Of a stretch of 64,000 bases of DNA, positions 42,646-53,227 are shown piece by piece; position 1 is the stretch's first letter, and each line of letters begins with the position of its first letter. Made by a program: the position numbers and the translations under genes. The notes beneath the pieces were generated by a model that was not told the origin of the DNA, searched no databases, and worked only from the letters and a program-made list of their open reading frames with translations. Origin of the DNA: Palaeococcus pacificus DY20341 (GTDB lineage Archaea; Methanobacteriota_B; Thermococci; Thermococcales; Thermococcaceae); NCBI RefSeq assembly GCF_000725425.1, contig NZ_CP006019.1, positions 1,054,001-1,118,000 on the forward strand, written 5' to 3'.

Positions 42646-45600
42646 CTAAAGGCCTAAAGCATTTTTCTGCCTTGCCTTTTCAATGTACTCCATGGCCTTC
42701 TCCAAGCTCAAGCTGACGACCCTTGAAATGCCCTCACGCATTGAGACACCGATTATCTTATCGGCATTGGCCATCATCACGTCTCTAAGCGTTATCACGA
42801 TGAACTGGCTCGTCTGTGAGCCTTCTTTAATTAGGTCAGCCACACGCTTAACGTTGGCGTCATCGAGGTGTGCATCAATTTCGTCGAAGAGGTAGAATGG
42901 AGCTGGCTTGTAGTGCTGGATGGCGAAGACGAACGCCAATGCCGTCAAAGCTTTTTCACCGCCGCTCATAGCCTCTATCCTCTTTACCTCTTTCCCTGCG
43001 GGTTTTGCTTCAATCTCAAGTCCTCCGCTGAATGGATCCTCCTCATTCTCCAGCTTAAGCTTGGCCTCTCCTCCGGGGCTCAGCTTAGCGAAGAGCTTGG
43101 AGAAGTTTTCGGCTATGGCATTGAGTGTTGCCATGAAAACGCTCTTCTTTTGAGACTCTATCTCATCTATGAACTCCACAATGCTGTCCTTCTCAGCCTC
43201 TAACTTTTCTCTCTTTGACTTAAGCTCGAGATAGCGCGTCTCTACGACCTCGTAGTCCTCAATAGCCTTCATGTTGACAGGTTCGAGTCTCTTAATCTCT
43301 TCTTCCATCTCGTCTATCTCATCTCTAAGCTTTTCCAAATCGAGGGGGATTTCTTTAACGAGCTTTACGTCGTGGTGCTTGAGCTCACGGTTAAGCTCTT
43401 GGAGCTTGGCGTTGTATTGTGCTACCTGTATCTTCAACGTGTTTGCTTCTATTCCCAGCTTTTGAAGTTCCTCTCTAAGCTTGTCCTTCTCTTCCCTTAA
43501 TGATATGAGCTTTGTCTTTAGCTTTTCTCTCTTATCCCTTAGGCCTTTCACGTCCTCTTTCAACTTTGACTCCTCTTCTTGAAGCTTCTGGAGCTCTTTA
43601 CCTAAGACCTCGATATCTTCTTCATTTTTGGTTATGCTCTGTTTAAATGCGTTTATCTTGTTGGCTAAGCCCTCAATCTCCTCTTCTAAATCCGCTCTCC
43701 TGGGGATGAGCTCCTCGTTAATTCTAATGTCCAAACTTTCGAGCTTTGATTCAACCTTGCTCAGCTCTTCCTTAAGCTTTGTGAGCTCATGCTCAACTTC
43801 CCTTATCTTCTGGTTCAATTCTCTTGCCTCTGGGTTGTCCAAAGCTTTTCTGAGCTTTTCCTTCTTCTTTTCTAAGCGCTCAATCCTTCCTTCAAGCTTT
43901 GCCATCTCTCCCTTCGTGTCCTTTATCCTCTTTTTGAGCTCTTCTATAAGCTTTTCACTCTCTTCAATCTCTTCGCTCGCAAGCTTATCTTCCCCTAGAA
44001 GCCTCATCATGTCCTTTTGGAGGACTTCCAAGTCCTTTGAGACGTCGCTTTTCTTTACTCTAAGCTCAAACAGTTCTCTCTCAAGTCCTCTATGCTCCAC
44101 CTTCAGCGCGTTTAAAATAGATTCCATACTCTCTTTTTGGGTTTCGAGAGCTTGAACCTTTGCTCTAACTTCCTCAATGTTTCCAATGCTTATCCTCTGC
44201 CTCGGTCTATAGTGCCCTCCAACTATTGCACCGCTCCTCTCAAGGAGTTCACCGCCAAGGGTTACCATTCTTGCCTTGCCTATCCCTATTCTCCGCGCTT
44301 CGTTCATGTCTTCAACTACGAGGGTATCCCCGAGGGCAAAAGAAACTGCGTTCTCATATCTCGGATTGTACTCCACCAATTCAATCGCTGGGATTCCGCC
44401 GCCAACACTCGGCGCTTTTCTCGGCTTTATCTTATTGAGAGGGAGAAAAGTTAAACGTCCAAGTTTGTTACGTTTGAGGAACTTTATTGCCTCCTCTGCA
44501 ACCTTATCATCTTCCACAACGAGGTTATCGAAGTGAGATCCTAAAGCAACATCTACAGCCGTTAGATACTTCTCATCAACTACTTTAATCAATTCACCAA
44601 GGGCACCATGAATGCCCCGTATTCCAGAACGCTTTAGGGCTTCAATAGCTCTGTTCTTACTTCCTTGGGCTTCCTGCCTTGCCTCTAACTTAATGAGTTC
44701 TTTCTTGGCACTTTCCAATTCAGCAGTAATTTTTTGCAACTCCCTCTGCTTCTCCTCTATTTCCTTTTCGAGCTTTCTTAATTTGCTCTCTCCCCTCTGC
44801 ATACTGTTTTCTATTTTGCTCTGCTCTTCTTTTTTCTCCTCTATTTTTACTTTGAGCTCCTGAATCTTGTTCTTTAGTGAGAGCTTTTTGGCCTTCAACT
44901 GGCTTATCCTGACCTGTAAACGCTCGATATTTTCATTGAACTTTGTGATATCGTTTTCTTTTTGGTAGTATTGGCGTTTGAGGTTTTCAAGCTCATCTGT
45001 GGTTTTATCGAACTCCTGCTTTGCTATCGTGAAGTTTTTGTCTATCTCACCGAGCTTGACTACAAGTTCATTCCTCTCTTTCTCCTTCTCTTGAATTTGT
45101 GCTATCAACTTCTCCCTGCGCTTTTTCCACCTTTCTATTGCACCTTTGCTCCTTTCTATCTCTTCAGAAACTTTCTTTAGCTCATCTTTGGCTTTGGCCA
45201 TCCTAAATCTGCTGTCCTCTATCTCTTTCTTTGCAAGCTCAATGTTCCTCTTAGCAACCTCTATCTTCGACTGGACCTCACTCATCTTTCTCGTTAGCTC
45301 TAAAAGCTCTTCACCGCTCTCGCTTTCAAGTGTGGCTTCAACCCTCTGGAGTTCCTTTTCTGTCTCTACAATCTCTTTAGCTATTCCACTCAAGCGTTTC
45401 TCTATTTCGCTTTCTTTACTTTGAAGTTCAGCTTCTTTCTTTTCGCTTTCATTTATCAAGCGCTCGAGCTTCTTAATCTCACCAACCAAAAGCGTAACTT
45501 TAGCCTTTTCCAGCCTTTCCTTTAAATCGAGATACCGCAAAGCGTCGTTTCTCTCTTTTTCAAGCTTATCGAGTTGTTTTTTAACCTCACTTATAAGCAA

Positions 45601-46182
45601 ATCAACCCTCGCTAAATTCTCTTCCGCCTGCTTGAGCTCTTCCATGGCCCTCTTCTTCTTCTCATCGTATTCAGCAATTCCTGAAATTTCATCGATTATT
45701 AAACGTCTCTCAGTTGGACTCATCTTGATGAACTTTGTGATATCTCCTTGGAGCACTAAGTTGTAGCCCTCTGGGGAAATCATCGCTGCGCTCAGCAAGT
45801 CTAAAATATCACTTCTGCTTGTTCTCTTTCCATTGAGCTTGTAGATACTCCTTCCATCGAGATAAACTCTTCTCGTTATCACAACTTCGTCCTCATCAAT
45901 GGGAAAGCCCCTATCTTCGTTGTTGAAGTAGAGGGTTACCTCAGCATATTTTGCAGGAGGCTCTTTCTTAGTCCCTGCGAAGATTAAATCACTTATCCTG
46001 GTAGCTCTCATTGCTTTTGCGGAGAGTCCGCCGAGAACGAAAAGCATAGCATCGCCCACATTGCTCTTACCGCTCCCGTTTGCCCCCACTATTGCTGTGA
46101 ACCCCTTGGAGAAAGGTATTACGACTTTTCTGTTGCCATATGATTTGAAACCTTTCATTTCAAGCTTCTCTATGTACGGCAT
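42646..46182 (-). CDS. smc: Chromosome segregation ATPase SMC
   Basis: A 1178-residue SMC protein. Walker A GANGSGKSN is at residues about 33-41; the QGDITKFIKMSP segment is the Q loop region; two long coiled coils (about 170-500 and 665-1010) flank the hinge (IRGIHGALGELI ... GGGIPAIELVEYN), about residues 520-640. The ABC signature LSGGEKALTAL is seen as MSGGEKALTAL, and Walker B FYLFDEIDAHLDD closes the head. Length is usual for archaeal SMC. It forms the condensin complex with ScpA. Confidence 0.95.
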   Translation of the reverse strand: MPYIEKLEMKGFKSYGNRKVVIPFSKGFTAIVGANGSGKSNVGDAMLFVLGGLSAKAMRATRISDLIFAGTKKEPPAKYAEVTLYFNNEDRGFPIDEDEVVITRRVYLDGRSIYKLNGKRTSRSDILDLLSAAMISPEGYNLVLQGDITKFIKMSPTERRLIIDEISGIAEYDEKKKRAMEELKQAEENLARVDLLISEVKKQLDKLEKERNDALRYLDLKERLEKAKVTLLVGEIKKLERLINESEKKEAELQSKESEIEKRLSGIAKEIVETEKELQRVEATLESESGEELLELTRKMSEVQSKIEVAKRNIELAKKEIEDSRFRMAKAKDELKKVSEEIERSKGAIERWKKRREKLIAQIQEKEKERNELVVKLGEIDKNFTIAKQEFDKTTDELENLKRQYYQKENDITKFNENIERLQVRISQLKAKKLSLKNKIQELKVKIEEKKEEQSKIENSMQRGESKLRKLEKEIEEKQRELQKITAELESAKKELIKLEARQEAQGSKNRAIEALKRSGIRGIHGALGELIKVVDEKYLTAVDVALGSHFDNLVVEDDKVAEEAIKFLKRNKLGRLTFLPLNKIKPRKAPSVGGGIPAIELVEYNPRYENAVSFALGDTLVVEDMNEARRIGIGKARMVTLGGELLERSGAIVGGHYRPRQRISIGNIEEVRAKVQALETQKESMESILNALKVEHRGLERELFELRVKKSDVSKDLEVLQKDMMRLLGEDKLASEEIEESEKLIEELKKRIKDTKGEMAKLEGRIERLEKKKEKLRKALDNPEARELNQKIREVEHELTKLKEELSKVESKLESLDIRINEELIPRRADLEEEIEGLANKINAFKQSITKNEEDIEVLGKELQKLQEEESKLKEDVKGLRDKREKLKTKLISLREEKDKLREELQKLGIEANTLKIQVAQYNAKLQELNRELKHHDVKLVKEIPLDLEKLRDEIDEMEEEIKRLEPVNMKAIEDYEVVETRYLELKSKREKLEAEKDSIVEFIDEIESQKKSVFMATLNAIAENFSKLFAKLSPGGEAKLKLENEEDPFSGGLEIEAKPAGKEVKRIEAMSGGEKALTALAFVFAIQHYKPAPFYLFDEIDAHLDDANVKRVADLIKEGSQTSQFIVITLRDVMMANADKIIGVSMREGISRVVSLSLEKAMEYIEKARQKNALGL

Positions 46183-46318
46183 CCTTCACACCTAAATTAT
46201 AACAAAAGTCAAAGGATATTATATATCTTGCCCTCATCGTCTAATGTCCTAAAAATGCTCACTTCAAAATAAATAGTTCTTACAGAGTATATTCAAAAGT
46301 AAGGAGAAAAGAAAAGGC

Positions 46319-48004
46319 TCAGAATATTAATGGAGCTCTGTATTCTCCCCAAACTTCTCTGAGGACATCTGTGACTTCTCCTAATGTTGCCAAGTGCTTG
46401 TGGGCCTCTATGATGTATGGCATTAGGTTGACATCCTCTTTCTCTGCAGCCTTTCTAAGAGCGTCTAATGCTTCTTGGACCTTCTTGTTGTCTCTTGAAG
46501 CCTTAAGCTTCTTGAGCCTCTCAATCTGCTTCTCCCTTATGCTTGGGTCAACCTTAAGTATTTCAACATCGAGCTCTTCTTCAACGACGAACTCATTAAC
46601 GCCAACTATGATGCGCTTCTTCTCCTCAACTTCTCTCTGGTACTTGTAAGCGCTGTCAGCAATCTCCTTTTGAATATATCCGCGCTCAATGGCCCTCATC
46701 ATTCCGCCCATGGCTTCAATCTTCTCGATGTACTTCATGGCTTCCTCTTCGATGTGGTCGGTGAGCCACTCTATGTAATAGCTGCCTCCAAGTGGGTCGA
46801 TTGTGTCAACAACGCCGCTCTCGTAGGCTATGATTTGCTGTGTTCTAAGGGCTATCCTAACGCTCTTCTCCGTTGGGAGTGAAAGAGCTTCATCATAGCT
46901 GTTTGTGTGTAATGATTGAGTTCCACCCAAAACAGCAGCCAAAGCTTGGATGGCAACCCTAACTATGTTGTTCTCTGGCTGTTGGGCCGTCAAGGTGGAG
47001 CCTCCCGTTTGAGTGTGGAATCTTAAGAGCATTGATTTTGGATTCTTGGCATTGAACTTCTCCTTCATTATCTTTGCCCATAATCTCCTTGCGGCCCTGA
47101 ACTTGGCAATCTCCTCAAGGAAGTTGTTGTGAGCGTTGAAGAAGAAGCTCAACCTTGGAGCGAACTTGTCAACGTCCATACCCCTCGCGATGACAGCTTT
47201 GACGTATTCAATACCATCCGCTAATGTGAACGCTACCTCTTGGACCGCATTTGCACCAGCTTCCCTAATGTGGTAACCACTTATTGAGATTGGGTTCCAT
47301 TTTGGAACGTTCTCGGCACAGTACATAATAACATCAGTGGCCAAACGCATTGACGGCTTTGGCGGGAAGATGTAAGTTCCCCTCGCGATGTACTCTTTGA
47401 GGAGATCGTTTTGGACTGTACCTCTGAGGATATTTTGGGGAACACCTTGCTTTTGGGCAACCAATATGTACATAGCTAAGAGGTTTGCCGCTGTGGCGTT
47501 AATTGTCATCGAAGTTGAGACCTTATCTAAAGGAATTCCATCGAAAAGAATTTCCATATCCCATAAAGAGTCTATCGCAACACCAACTTTACCCACTTCT
47601 CCCTCAGACATTGGGTGGTCGCTATCATAACCAATTTGTGTGGGCAAGTCAAAAGCAACACTCAATCCTGTTTGTCCTTGGGAGAGGAGGTATTTATACC
47701 TTTTATTGCTCTCTTCAGCGGTTCCAAACCCTGCGTACTGCCTCATCGTCCAAAATCTTCCCCTATACATCGTTGGGTAAACGCCCCTCGTGAAGGGATA
47801 TTGACCAGGGAAGTTGAGCTTTTCTAAGTAGTCCCATTCTTCCAAATCCGCGGGGGTGTAAGTCCTTTTAATCTCAAAGCCGTCGTCTGTCATGAATTTT
47901 TCCCTTCTCTCGGGTCTCTTAGCGATGAGCGGTTTTACAGCTTTTTCTTCCCATTCCTGTTCAGCTTTCTTAATCTCTTCCACCTTTTTCTTATCAAAAG
48001 TCAT
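46319..48004 (-). CDS. Methylmalonyl-CoA mutase large subunit
   Basis: A 561-residue substrate-binding chain of methylmalonyl-CoA mutase, which interconverts methylmalonyl-CoA and succinyl-CoA with adenosylcobalamin. Seen: [55 protein letters not shown] and [12 protein letters not shown]. There is no B12-binding domain, which in archaea is a separate small gene; none is in this window. Start at ATG 48004 after AGGGTGGT. It stands alone, not in the smc operon (136-base gap). Confidence 0.93.
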   Translation of the reverse strand: MTFDKKKVEEIKKAEQEWEEKAVKPLIAKRPERREKFMTDDGFEIKRTYTPADLEEWDYLEKLNFPGQYPFTRGVYPTMYRGRFWTMRQYAGFGTAEESNKRYKYLLSQGQTGLSVAFDLPTQIGYDSDHPMSEGEVGKVGVAIDSLWDMEILFDGIPLDKVSTSMTINATAANLLAMYILVAQKQGVPQNILRGTVQNDLLKEYIARGTYIFPPKPSMRLATDVIMYCAENVPKWNPISISGYHIREAGANAVQEVAFTLADGIEYVKAVIARGMDVDKFAPRLSFFFNAHNNFLEEIAKFRAARRLWAKIMKEKFNAKNPKSMLLRFHTQTGGSTLTAQQPENNIVRVAIQALAAVLGGTQSLHTNSYDEALSLPTEKSVRIALRTQQIIAYESGVVDTIDPLGGSYYIEWLTDHIEEEAMKYIEKIEAMGGMMRAIERGYIQKEIADSAYKYQREVEEKKRIIVGVNEFVVEEELDVEILKVDPSIREKQIERLKKLKASRDNKKVQEALDALRKAAEKEDVNLMPYIIEAHKHLATLGEVTDVLREVWGEYRAPLIF

Positions 48005-48126
48005 GAGCACCACCCTAACTCATTATGTTTTAAGCCTATAAAAACCTTTTACATTTTAAAAGGTGGCGCTTTGTGTTGGATAAATTGTCCAAGAAAGGGA
48101 AAACCCTTGAAAACTTAAAAAGAGTA

Positions 48127-50286
48127 TTATCCAATCTTCTTTTCCAACATGATTGCGGCTATTAAAAGGGCTAAGAGCCCTAAAACTGCCAAATAAACTT
48201 CTTTGGTGCTGAGTTCTTCTACTCTCAACCCTCTGCTTTTAACATTAAAGCTTAAAGCCACGTTTCCCTCTCCCCTTACAACCACAGCCAAAAAGTCCTC
48301 GTCACTCCTAACATTTATCTCGCCTTTGATGCTGTTTCCCCTTACAGTAAAGATAGCCTTTTTAATGTCTGTAGAGAGTGAATCAAAGTCCTCCCTTTCG
48401 CTGTTGAGTGTGAAGTAGTAAGCCCTAAGCTCAACTTTTTCCTTTGATTCCGCTTTTACTTCCAGTGTTTTCCCCCTAAGCCTTGTGGCATTGATAATGA
48501 AAACCTTTAATCCTTCTCCGAAATCCCTTCTTTTGAGCTCAAAGGATACGTTTCTCGGGTAGTTCATATAATCTGCGACCAAGAGAATGCCCTCAAAGTA
48601 ACCTTTGCCCTCCACCATCACCATAAAGTTGCTTTCGTTGAAGACTATGTAATCCGCTTGTCCCTTTGGCTGTTGTGAGGAAGCTAATATCTCTCCATAG
48701 GCGTTTAGGAGGTGGAGTCTTAAATCGCTGCCCTGTTTAACGTATCTGCCGTACAGGAACGCTATAAGCTCTCCATCTCCCTTTTCAAACACGTATGGGG
48801 GAGTTATATCCCTTCCGATAACTCTGTAGGGAACGGCTATATGGTGGACTTCACTTGTGTAATTTATTTTTGCGAGCCAGTTATCCCCGTAAATTGGTAA
48901 AATGCCTCCTCCTTTAATTTCGAGCTTCAATGGGACTTTAATATTGTTTACAGTTAGGTTGAACTCTACGATATCATTTATTTTAAACTCTTGAGGAAAG
49001 CTCGGAAGGCTCAAAACCAGAGCTACTTGAGCACTGCCTGGAATTTCAAGCTCATCTACCTGAATCTCGTTATAGTAAAAGTTTGCCTTAATGCTCTTTG
49101 GAAGCCCCTCAACGCCAAGCTTTATCCTTCCATCCCCTGTAATTGAGATGAGATAATTTGCACTTCCCCCTAAGAATGCTTTTGCATAGGTGTTCAAAGC
49201 CTTAACTTCAAGCCCTCTTTCAAGGGCTATGGGAACTGTTGTGGAGAACTCCTTTGAGGAAATAACAACAGTTAAATAAGAAACCTCCCCCGAAACTTTA
49301 AACTCAACGCTGACTTCCTCGTTGGGCTTAATCTTAACGCTTTGATAGAGAGGCTCTCCTACAATAACGGAGTTCTGCATCACGCTGACTTTCCCAACAA
49401 AAGTTCTTCCTTCATTTTTGAGCCAGATCTTAACTTTATCTCCTATCCTCTCAGCTTTTAAAACTGAAACCTCAGGAGGCTCAAAATAAAAGCTCTCCTG
49501 CTTTAAAATGCCGTAGTCGAGCAAAATTGTCCCTTGGTCTATATCGCTCTCAAACACTACATCTCTTTCTTCTTTCTCCTTTAACTCAACTTTTTTGGTC
49601 TCAACAATTAGGCCGTTGAAGGAGAGCTTGAGCGTAGCATTTACACTTTCGTTTCCATTGTTCTTTAAGAGGACGTGAACTTTTTCGTCTTTCCAGATTT
49701 TCTCAACGCTCACAAGGGGCTTCAGCTCTTCCACAAAAACGCTTTTGCTTATCTTCGATTCCTCAAGTGTAAATGTAAAGACGTTTGAAGGCGGGTTTTT
49801 GATTTTTATAGCTATTCCTTCACCGCGCTTCAAGCTTAAGGGCAATTCTTTCAAAATTAAACTCCCTGAGGTAATTGTCAGCGTATCGTTTAAATCTGAG
49901 TAGCCGGTGTTTTTGACCTCAAACTTAACATATGCATCAAAGCTCTCTAAAACTTTAATGTTGAGGTCTTTTTTCTTTAAAACCTTCGCTTGAGAGTAGT
50001 TCCCAAACAAATGAAGCGTTAAAATCAGAGTTTGGGCATCAAAATGTCCAATCGTGTAGTTTACTCCATCCACATACAAGCTTTCGCCGAAGGTTAGGGG
50101 CTTTGAAATTGTGCCGTTTGGAGTTTCCACCATCAAAAGGATTAAGCTTGGGTTGTTCTGTGCTACATCAAAAGTTACGGTGCTATTATCTACAAGCAGG
50201 ACCTCGTTTATCCCGAGTTCTATGGATGATGCATAGACACTTCCAAGGAAAAAGGACAGGATTAAGAGGATAATGATCCTTTTCAT
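48127..50286 (-). CDS. Large secreted or membrane-anchored protein of an ABC exporter operon
   Basis: A 719-residue protein with an N-terminal signal peptide (MKRIIILLILSFFLGSVYA) and one C-terminal membrane helix (VYLAVLGLLALLIAAIMLEKKIG), so the bulk is outside the cell. It consists of repeated beta-rich segments of about 90-100 residues, with N-glycosylation sequons NST, NGT, NNT-like in plenty, resembling the NEW3/COG1470 type of archaeal surface proteins. It follows the ABC permease after 3 bases and so likely works with it. No enzyme motif seen. Confidence 0.72.
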   Translation of the reverse strand: MKRIIILLILSFFLGSVYASSIELGINEVLLVDNSTVTFDVAQNNPSLILLMVETPNGTISKPLTFGESLYVDGVNYTIGHFDAQTLILTLHLFGNYSQAKVLKKKDLNIKVLESFDAYVKFEVKNTGYSDLNDTLTITSGSLILKELPLSLKRGEGIAIKIKNPPSNVFTFTLEESKISKSVFVEELKPLVSVEKIWKDEKVHVLLKNNGNESVNATLKLSFNGLIVETKKVELKEKEERDVVFESDIDQGTILLDYGILKQESFYFEPPEVSVLKAERIGDKVKIWLKNEGRTFVGKVSVMQNSVIVGEPLYQSVKIKPNEEVSVEFKVSGEVSYLTVVISSKEFSTTVPIALERGLEVKALNTYAKAFLGGSANYLISITGDGRIKLGVEGLPKSIKANFYYNEIQVDELEIPGSAQVALVLSLPSFPQEFKINDIVEFNLTVNNIKVPLKLEIKGGGILPIYGDNWLAKINYTSEVHHIAVPYRVIGRDITPPYVFEKGDGELIAFLYGRYVKQGSDLRLHLLNAYGEILASSQQPKGQADYIVFNESNFMVMVEGKGYFEGILLVADYMNYPRNVSFELKRRDFGEGLKVFIINATRLRGKTLEVKAESKEKVELRAYYFTLNSEREDFDSLSTDIKKAIFTVRGNSIKGEINVRSDEDFLAVVVRGEGNVALSFNVKSRGLRVEELSTKEVYLAVLGLLALLIAAIMLEKKIG

Positions 50287-50289
50287 AGC

Positions 50290-51078
50290 TCATCCCTCAT
50301 ACTCCTTCCGGTATATGCCCACTAGAGTCAATATGAGGCTGATTAGGATTATGCTTAAGAAGAAGAGGGCGCTCATGTTGGGGTCGCCTTTATACGCATC
50401 GAGTCCGGTGTGAAGGCTAAAGCCCTTCTTTAAAAGCACTCCTACTTGATAGCTCAGGTTAAAGCGCTCTGGGTTGTCAAAGAATGGAAGGGAGGGGATT
50501 ATAAATTGGGCTATGAAAACTACTGCAAAGCTCGCGAGTGAAGCGTAGAGCGGCCTCGCCACTATAATGGATAGAAACATTGCAAAAGCTCCTAAGCTCC
50601 CAAGCAGGAGTAGAGTGACTCCCAAAGCAAAGAGAAAGTCGTTGAGAGTTGATGTAAATCCTTCAAAGCCGGATTTATAGAGCAAAACTCCATAAATCTG
50701 CATGGTTAAGTAAGGTATACCGTATAAAACCGCTAGGGCTGTCATCCCGGCGGAGAACTTTCCTATTACAATCTCGCTTTTTCTTATGGGCTTTGTCAAA
50801 AGCAATCTCATTGTCCCCTTATCTATCTCACTCGCTAAGAGGTCGCTCATGAGGATTATAACTATTAGCTGTCCAATTACGCCCATCCAAAAGTTGATCA
50901 TAAACTCGGACATATTTATTTGAAAAGACCTTTCCAACGCTTTAACACCATATTCGGTGATTTCTTCATGCGTAAAGAAGTAAACAACCACAGGGAGGAG
51001 CATTACCGATAGCATAACCTTAAACCGCCTAGATTTTAGGAGCCTAATGATTTCGTTTTGATAGAGTATGGAAATCAT
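50290..51078 (-). CDS. ABC-2 type transporter permease
   Basis: A 262-residue, six-helix permease. The N-terminal part (NEIIRLLKSRRFKVMLSVMLL) and the DKGTMRLLLTKPIRKSEIVIGK block (ABC-2 hallmark: E-x-x-x-GT--LL-TKP--R--) identify ABC-2 family exporters. It starts inside the end of the ATPase gene (ATGA overlap, GAGGTGAGCTC before it), so the two are coupled. Substrate unknown; surface glycan, lipid or peptide export are all possible. Confidence 0.86.
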   Translation of the reverse strand: MISILYQNEIIRLLKSRRFKVMLSVMLLPVVVYFFTHEEITEYGVKALERSFQINMSEFMINFWMGVIGQLIVIILMSDLLASEIDKGTMRLLLTKPIRKSEIVIGKFSAGMTALAVLYGIPYLTMQIYGVLLYKSGFEGFTSTLNDFLFALGVTLLLLGSLGAFAMFLSIIVARPLYASLASFAVVFIAQFIIPSLPFFDNPERFNLSYQVGVLLKKGFSLHTGLDAYKGDPNMSALFFLSIILISLILTLVGIYRKEYEG

Positions 51079-52010
51079 GAGCTCACCTCAATGTTAAACT
51101 TCTCCATCAAAATTCTCTCCAGCGGACTTGTGTGAGGCCTAAAGAGCTTAAGCCTAATTCCTTCTTTAGCCAAATATTTTGGAAACTGCAGGAAAAACTC
51201 ATCCAAAAACTTCAGCTCCACCTTTACGCGAATAATGCCATCTTCCTCCCAAACTTCCCTGATGTAAGGCCTCTCCTTCAAGAACTCGATGATATCAGGA
51301 TTGTGCGATGTTAGGATGTCGTATTCGTCCTCTTCAATTTTTGTGAGTTCTGAAATTTTTCCTTGGGCTATGAGGCGGCCTTGGTTGATTAGTCCTACAT
51401 AGTTGCACATCTTTTCAATTTCGCTCACTATATGCGAGCTTACGAATATCGTTTTGCCTTCTTTTCTGGAGAGCTCTAAAATCCTGCCGATGAGCTCAAT
51501 TCTTCCCAAGGGATCCAAATTAGCAGTCGGCTCATCAAGTATTAGGAGGGAAGGATTTCCAATCAATGCCGCGGCAAAGGATACCCTCTGCTTCTGCCCG
51601 GAGGAGAGCTCTTTAATCTTGTTTAAAGCTAATCTCCCAACACCAACGTACTGCATTAGGTCTTTAGCTTTTTCTCTCGCTTCCTCCTTTTTCAAGCCCG
51701 AGAGTCTTCCTATATAAATCAGGAATTCAAAAATGGTCATGTTCTCATAAGCTATAGGATATTCGGGCATATATCCAACGTTTTTCATTATTTTAACTCT
51801 TTTCTCAGGCATCTTTAAGCCAAAAATCTCTATATCTCCGTAGGTGGGCCTTAAAGCTGCTGTGAGCATCTTTATTGTGGTGGTTTTTCCTGCACCGTTT
51901 GGCCCCAAAAACCCGTAGACCGCTCCTTCAGGCACTTTAAGGTTTAGGTGATACACGATATTCCGCTTTCCAAAAAATTTGGTGAGCTTTCGGGTTTTTA
52001 TTACATACAT
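51075..52010 (-). CDS. ABC transporter ATP-binding protein
   Basis: A 311-residue ABC-2 type exporter ATPase. Walker A GPNGAGKTT (residues about 35-43), signature LSSGQKQRVSFAAAL, Walker B LLILDEPTANLDP, switch His in VSSHIVSEIEK. The C-terminal 80 residues carry the extra domain typical of export ATPases. First in its operon; AGG 5 bases before ATG. It powers the permease downstream. Confidence 0.92.
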   Translation of the reverse strand: MYVIKTRKLTKFFGKRNIVYHLNLKVPEGAVYGFLGPNGAGKTTTIKMLTAALRPTYGDIEIFGLKMPEKRVKIMKNVGYMPEYPIAYENMTIFEFLIYIGRLSGLKKEEAREKAKDLMQYVGVGRLALNKIKELSSGQKQRVSFAAALIGNPSLLILDEPTANLDPLGRIELIGRILELSRKEGKTIFVSSHIVSEIEKMCNYVGLINQGRLIAQGKISELTKIEEDEYDILTSHNPDIIEFLKERPYIREVWEEDGIIRVKVELKFLDEFFLQFPKYLAKEGIRLKLFRPHTSPLERILMEKFNIEVSS

Positions 52011-52316
52011 TCCTAACCACTCTCTATGATATACATCTTAACTCCATGATGTTAATCTGAAAGAAAATTATAAATAGCTTTCGGAAGTGTGCAAGATATC
52101 TGAAAGCAAATTTGACAAAACATAATTGAAGTCGAAAAAATCTCTGTGAAAAGCTTTTGGGAAAGAGTTCATGGGGACCGAGTACGGCCGCAAGCTCATC
52201 GAGGACGTTGCAATAGAGATAAAGAAATTATGCATCATTAATGAGCTGCCTTAGTTTTGTATTTTTAACAAAAATTTTATTTATGGAAAAAGAATAGCTA
52301 TGCTTAGTGATAGAGG
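52011..52316. other. Intergenic stretch with a short remnant frame
   Basis: AT-rich except for a short GC-rich patch at about 52151-52254 that can be read on the plus strand as AFGKEFMGTEYGRKLIEDV then AIEIKKL and a stop at 52252-52254. It may be the tail of a lost gene; no full gene is present. A TATA-like element for the next gene lies at about 52273-52283. Confidence 0.35.
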
Positions 52317-52979
52317 ATGTTATACACCGCTCAAAGGGCAATATACCATAAGAAGCGATTTAAAAAACTGGCAGTCATCACTCTCATACTTTTCATATTA
52401 TTCTTGGTTCACCCTATATTCATGTATTTGGGATTTTTCACGCTAATTTTCACTCTTAGAGAATACAACAGACACATAACTTGGAAAAAAGGCTTTGAAG
52501 GGGAATTTAGAGTTATTGAAGAGTTCAACTATCCTGAAAGCGTTATCCTCTCAGACATTCACTTACCAAATAGGAGGGGCAACATAGACCATGTAATCGT
52601 GAATTCAAAAGGGATATTTGTTCTTGAAACTAAGAACTATTCTGGAGAATATTATGTTAATGGTGATGTTTGGACAATTGGAAGTTCAAAGAAACGCAAA
52701 AGACGAATACGAAGCCCAACAATAGAAGCCAAAAGAGAAGCATCTGCCATATCCTCCCTTCTAAAAAGAGTTCTCAAAAAAGAGTATTATGTCCAGCCTT
52801 TAATAGTGCTTACAGGAGATGCCATAATTTGGGAAAAAACGAAATCTACAGTCCCTATTTTTGAATTAGAAAAGCTTGATGCATATCTTAACCAATTCCC
52901 TAACAGACTTACTAAAGAAGAGGTCTTAAAGATTGTATCTGTACTAGAGAAGTATGCTCAGCATGTAAAGGAAACCTGA
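52317..52979 (+). CDS. NERD-domain nuclease-like membrane protein
   Basis: A 220-residue protein. Two hydrophobic stretches near the N terminus (LAVITLILFILFLVHPIFMYLGFFTLIF, read as two helices) anchor it. Then the NERD domain: GFEGEFRVIEEF, NIDHVIVNSKGIFVLETKNYSGEYY, with Asp and E-x-K (ETKNY) of the PD-(D/E)XK fold. NERD proteins occur in plasmids and defence islands. The start at 52317 is uncertain; a near in-frame ATG is not available and TATA spacing fits a short leader. Confidence 0.8.
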   Translation: MLYTAQRAIYHKKRFKKLAVITLILFILFLVHPIFMYLGFFTLIFTLREYNRHITWKKGFEGEFRVIEEFNYPESVILSDIHLPNRRGNIDHVIVNSKGIFVLETKNYSGEYYVNGDVWTIGSSKKRKRRIRSPTIEAKREASAISSLLKRVLKKEYYVQPLIVLTGDAIIWEKTKSTVPIFELEKLDAYLNQFPNRLTKEEVLKIVSVLEKYAQHVKET

Positions 52980-53002
52980 AATAATTAACGTGGTGCGGAA
53001 TT

Positions 53003-53221
53003 ATGAAGTTGTTTAAGATTCACGTGGTGAATTACGGTGAAGAGGAAGACAGTAAAGCATTTGCAACATTTCTAGTGCTAGCAAGAGACGAAGGAAGGGT
53101 CGAGCTATTGGTCAGAGAATATATCAAAAAAGAAGAATTGCTAAAAGGAGATGTAGAGATATTAGATGTTAAAGAAGTGCCAACAGACAAAGAACAAGTA
53201 CTAGGGGTTATTCTTGACTGA
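53003..53221 (+). CDS. Small protein of unknown function
   Basis: A 72-residue protein, alternating strands (MKLFKIHVVNYGEE, FATFLVLARDEGRVELLV) with a C-terminal acidic half. GTGGTG precedes the ATG by 7 bases. Not recognised; the 23-base distance from the NERD gene makes one transcript likely. Confidence 0.6.
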   Translation: MKLFKIHVVNYGEEEDSKAFATFLVLARDEGRVELLVREYIKKEELLKGDVEILDVKEVPTDKEQVLGVILD

Positions 53222-53227
53222 GGGGAG

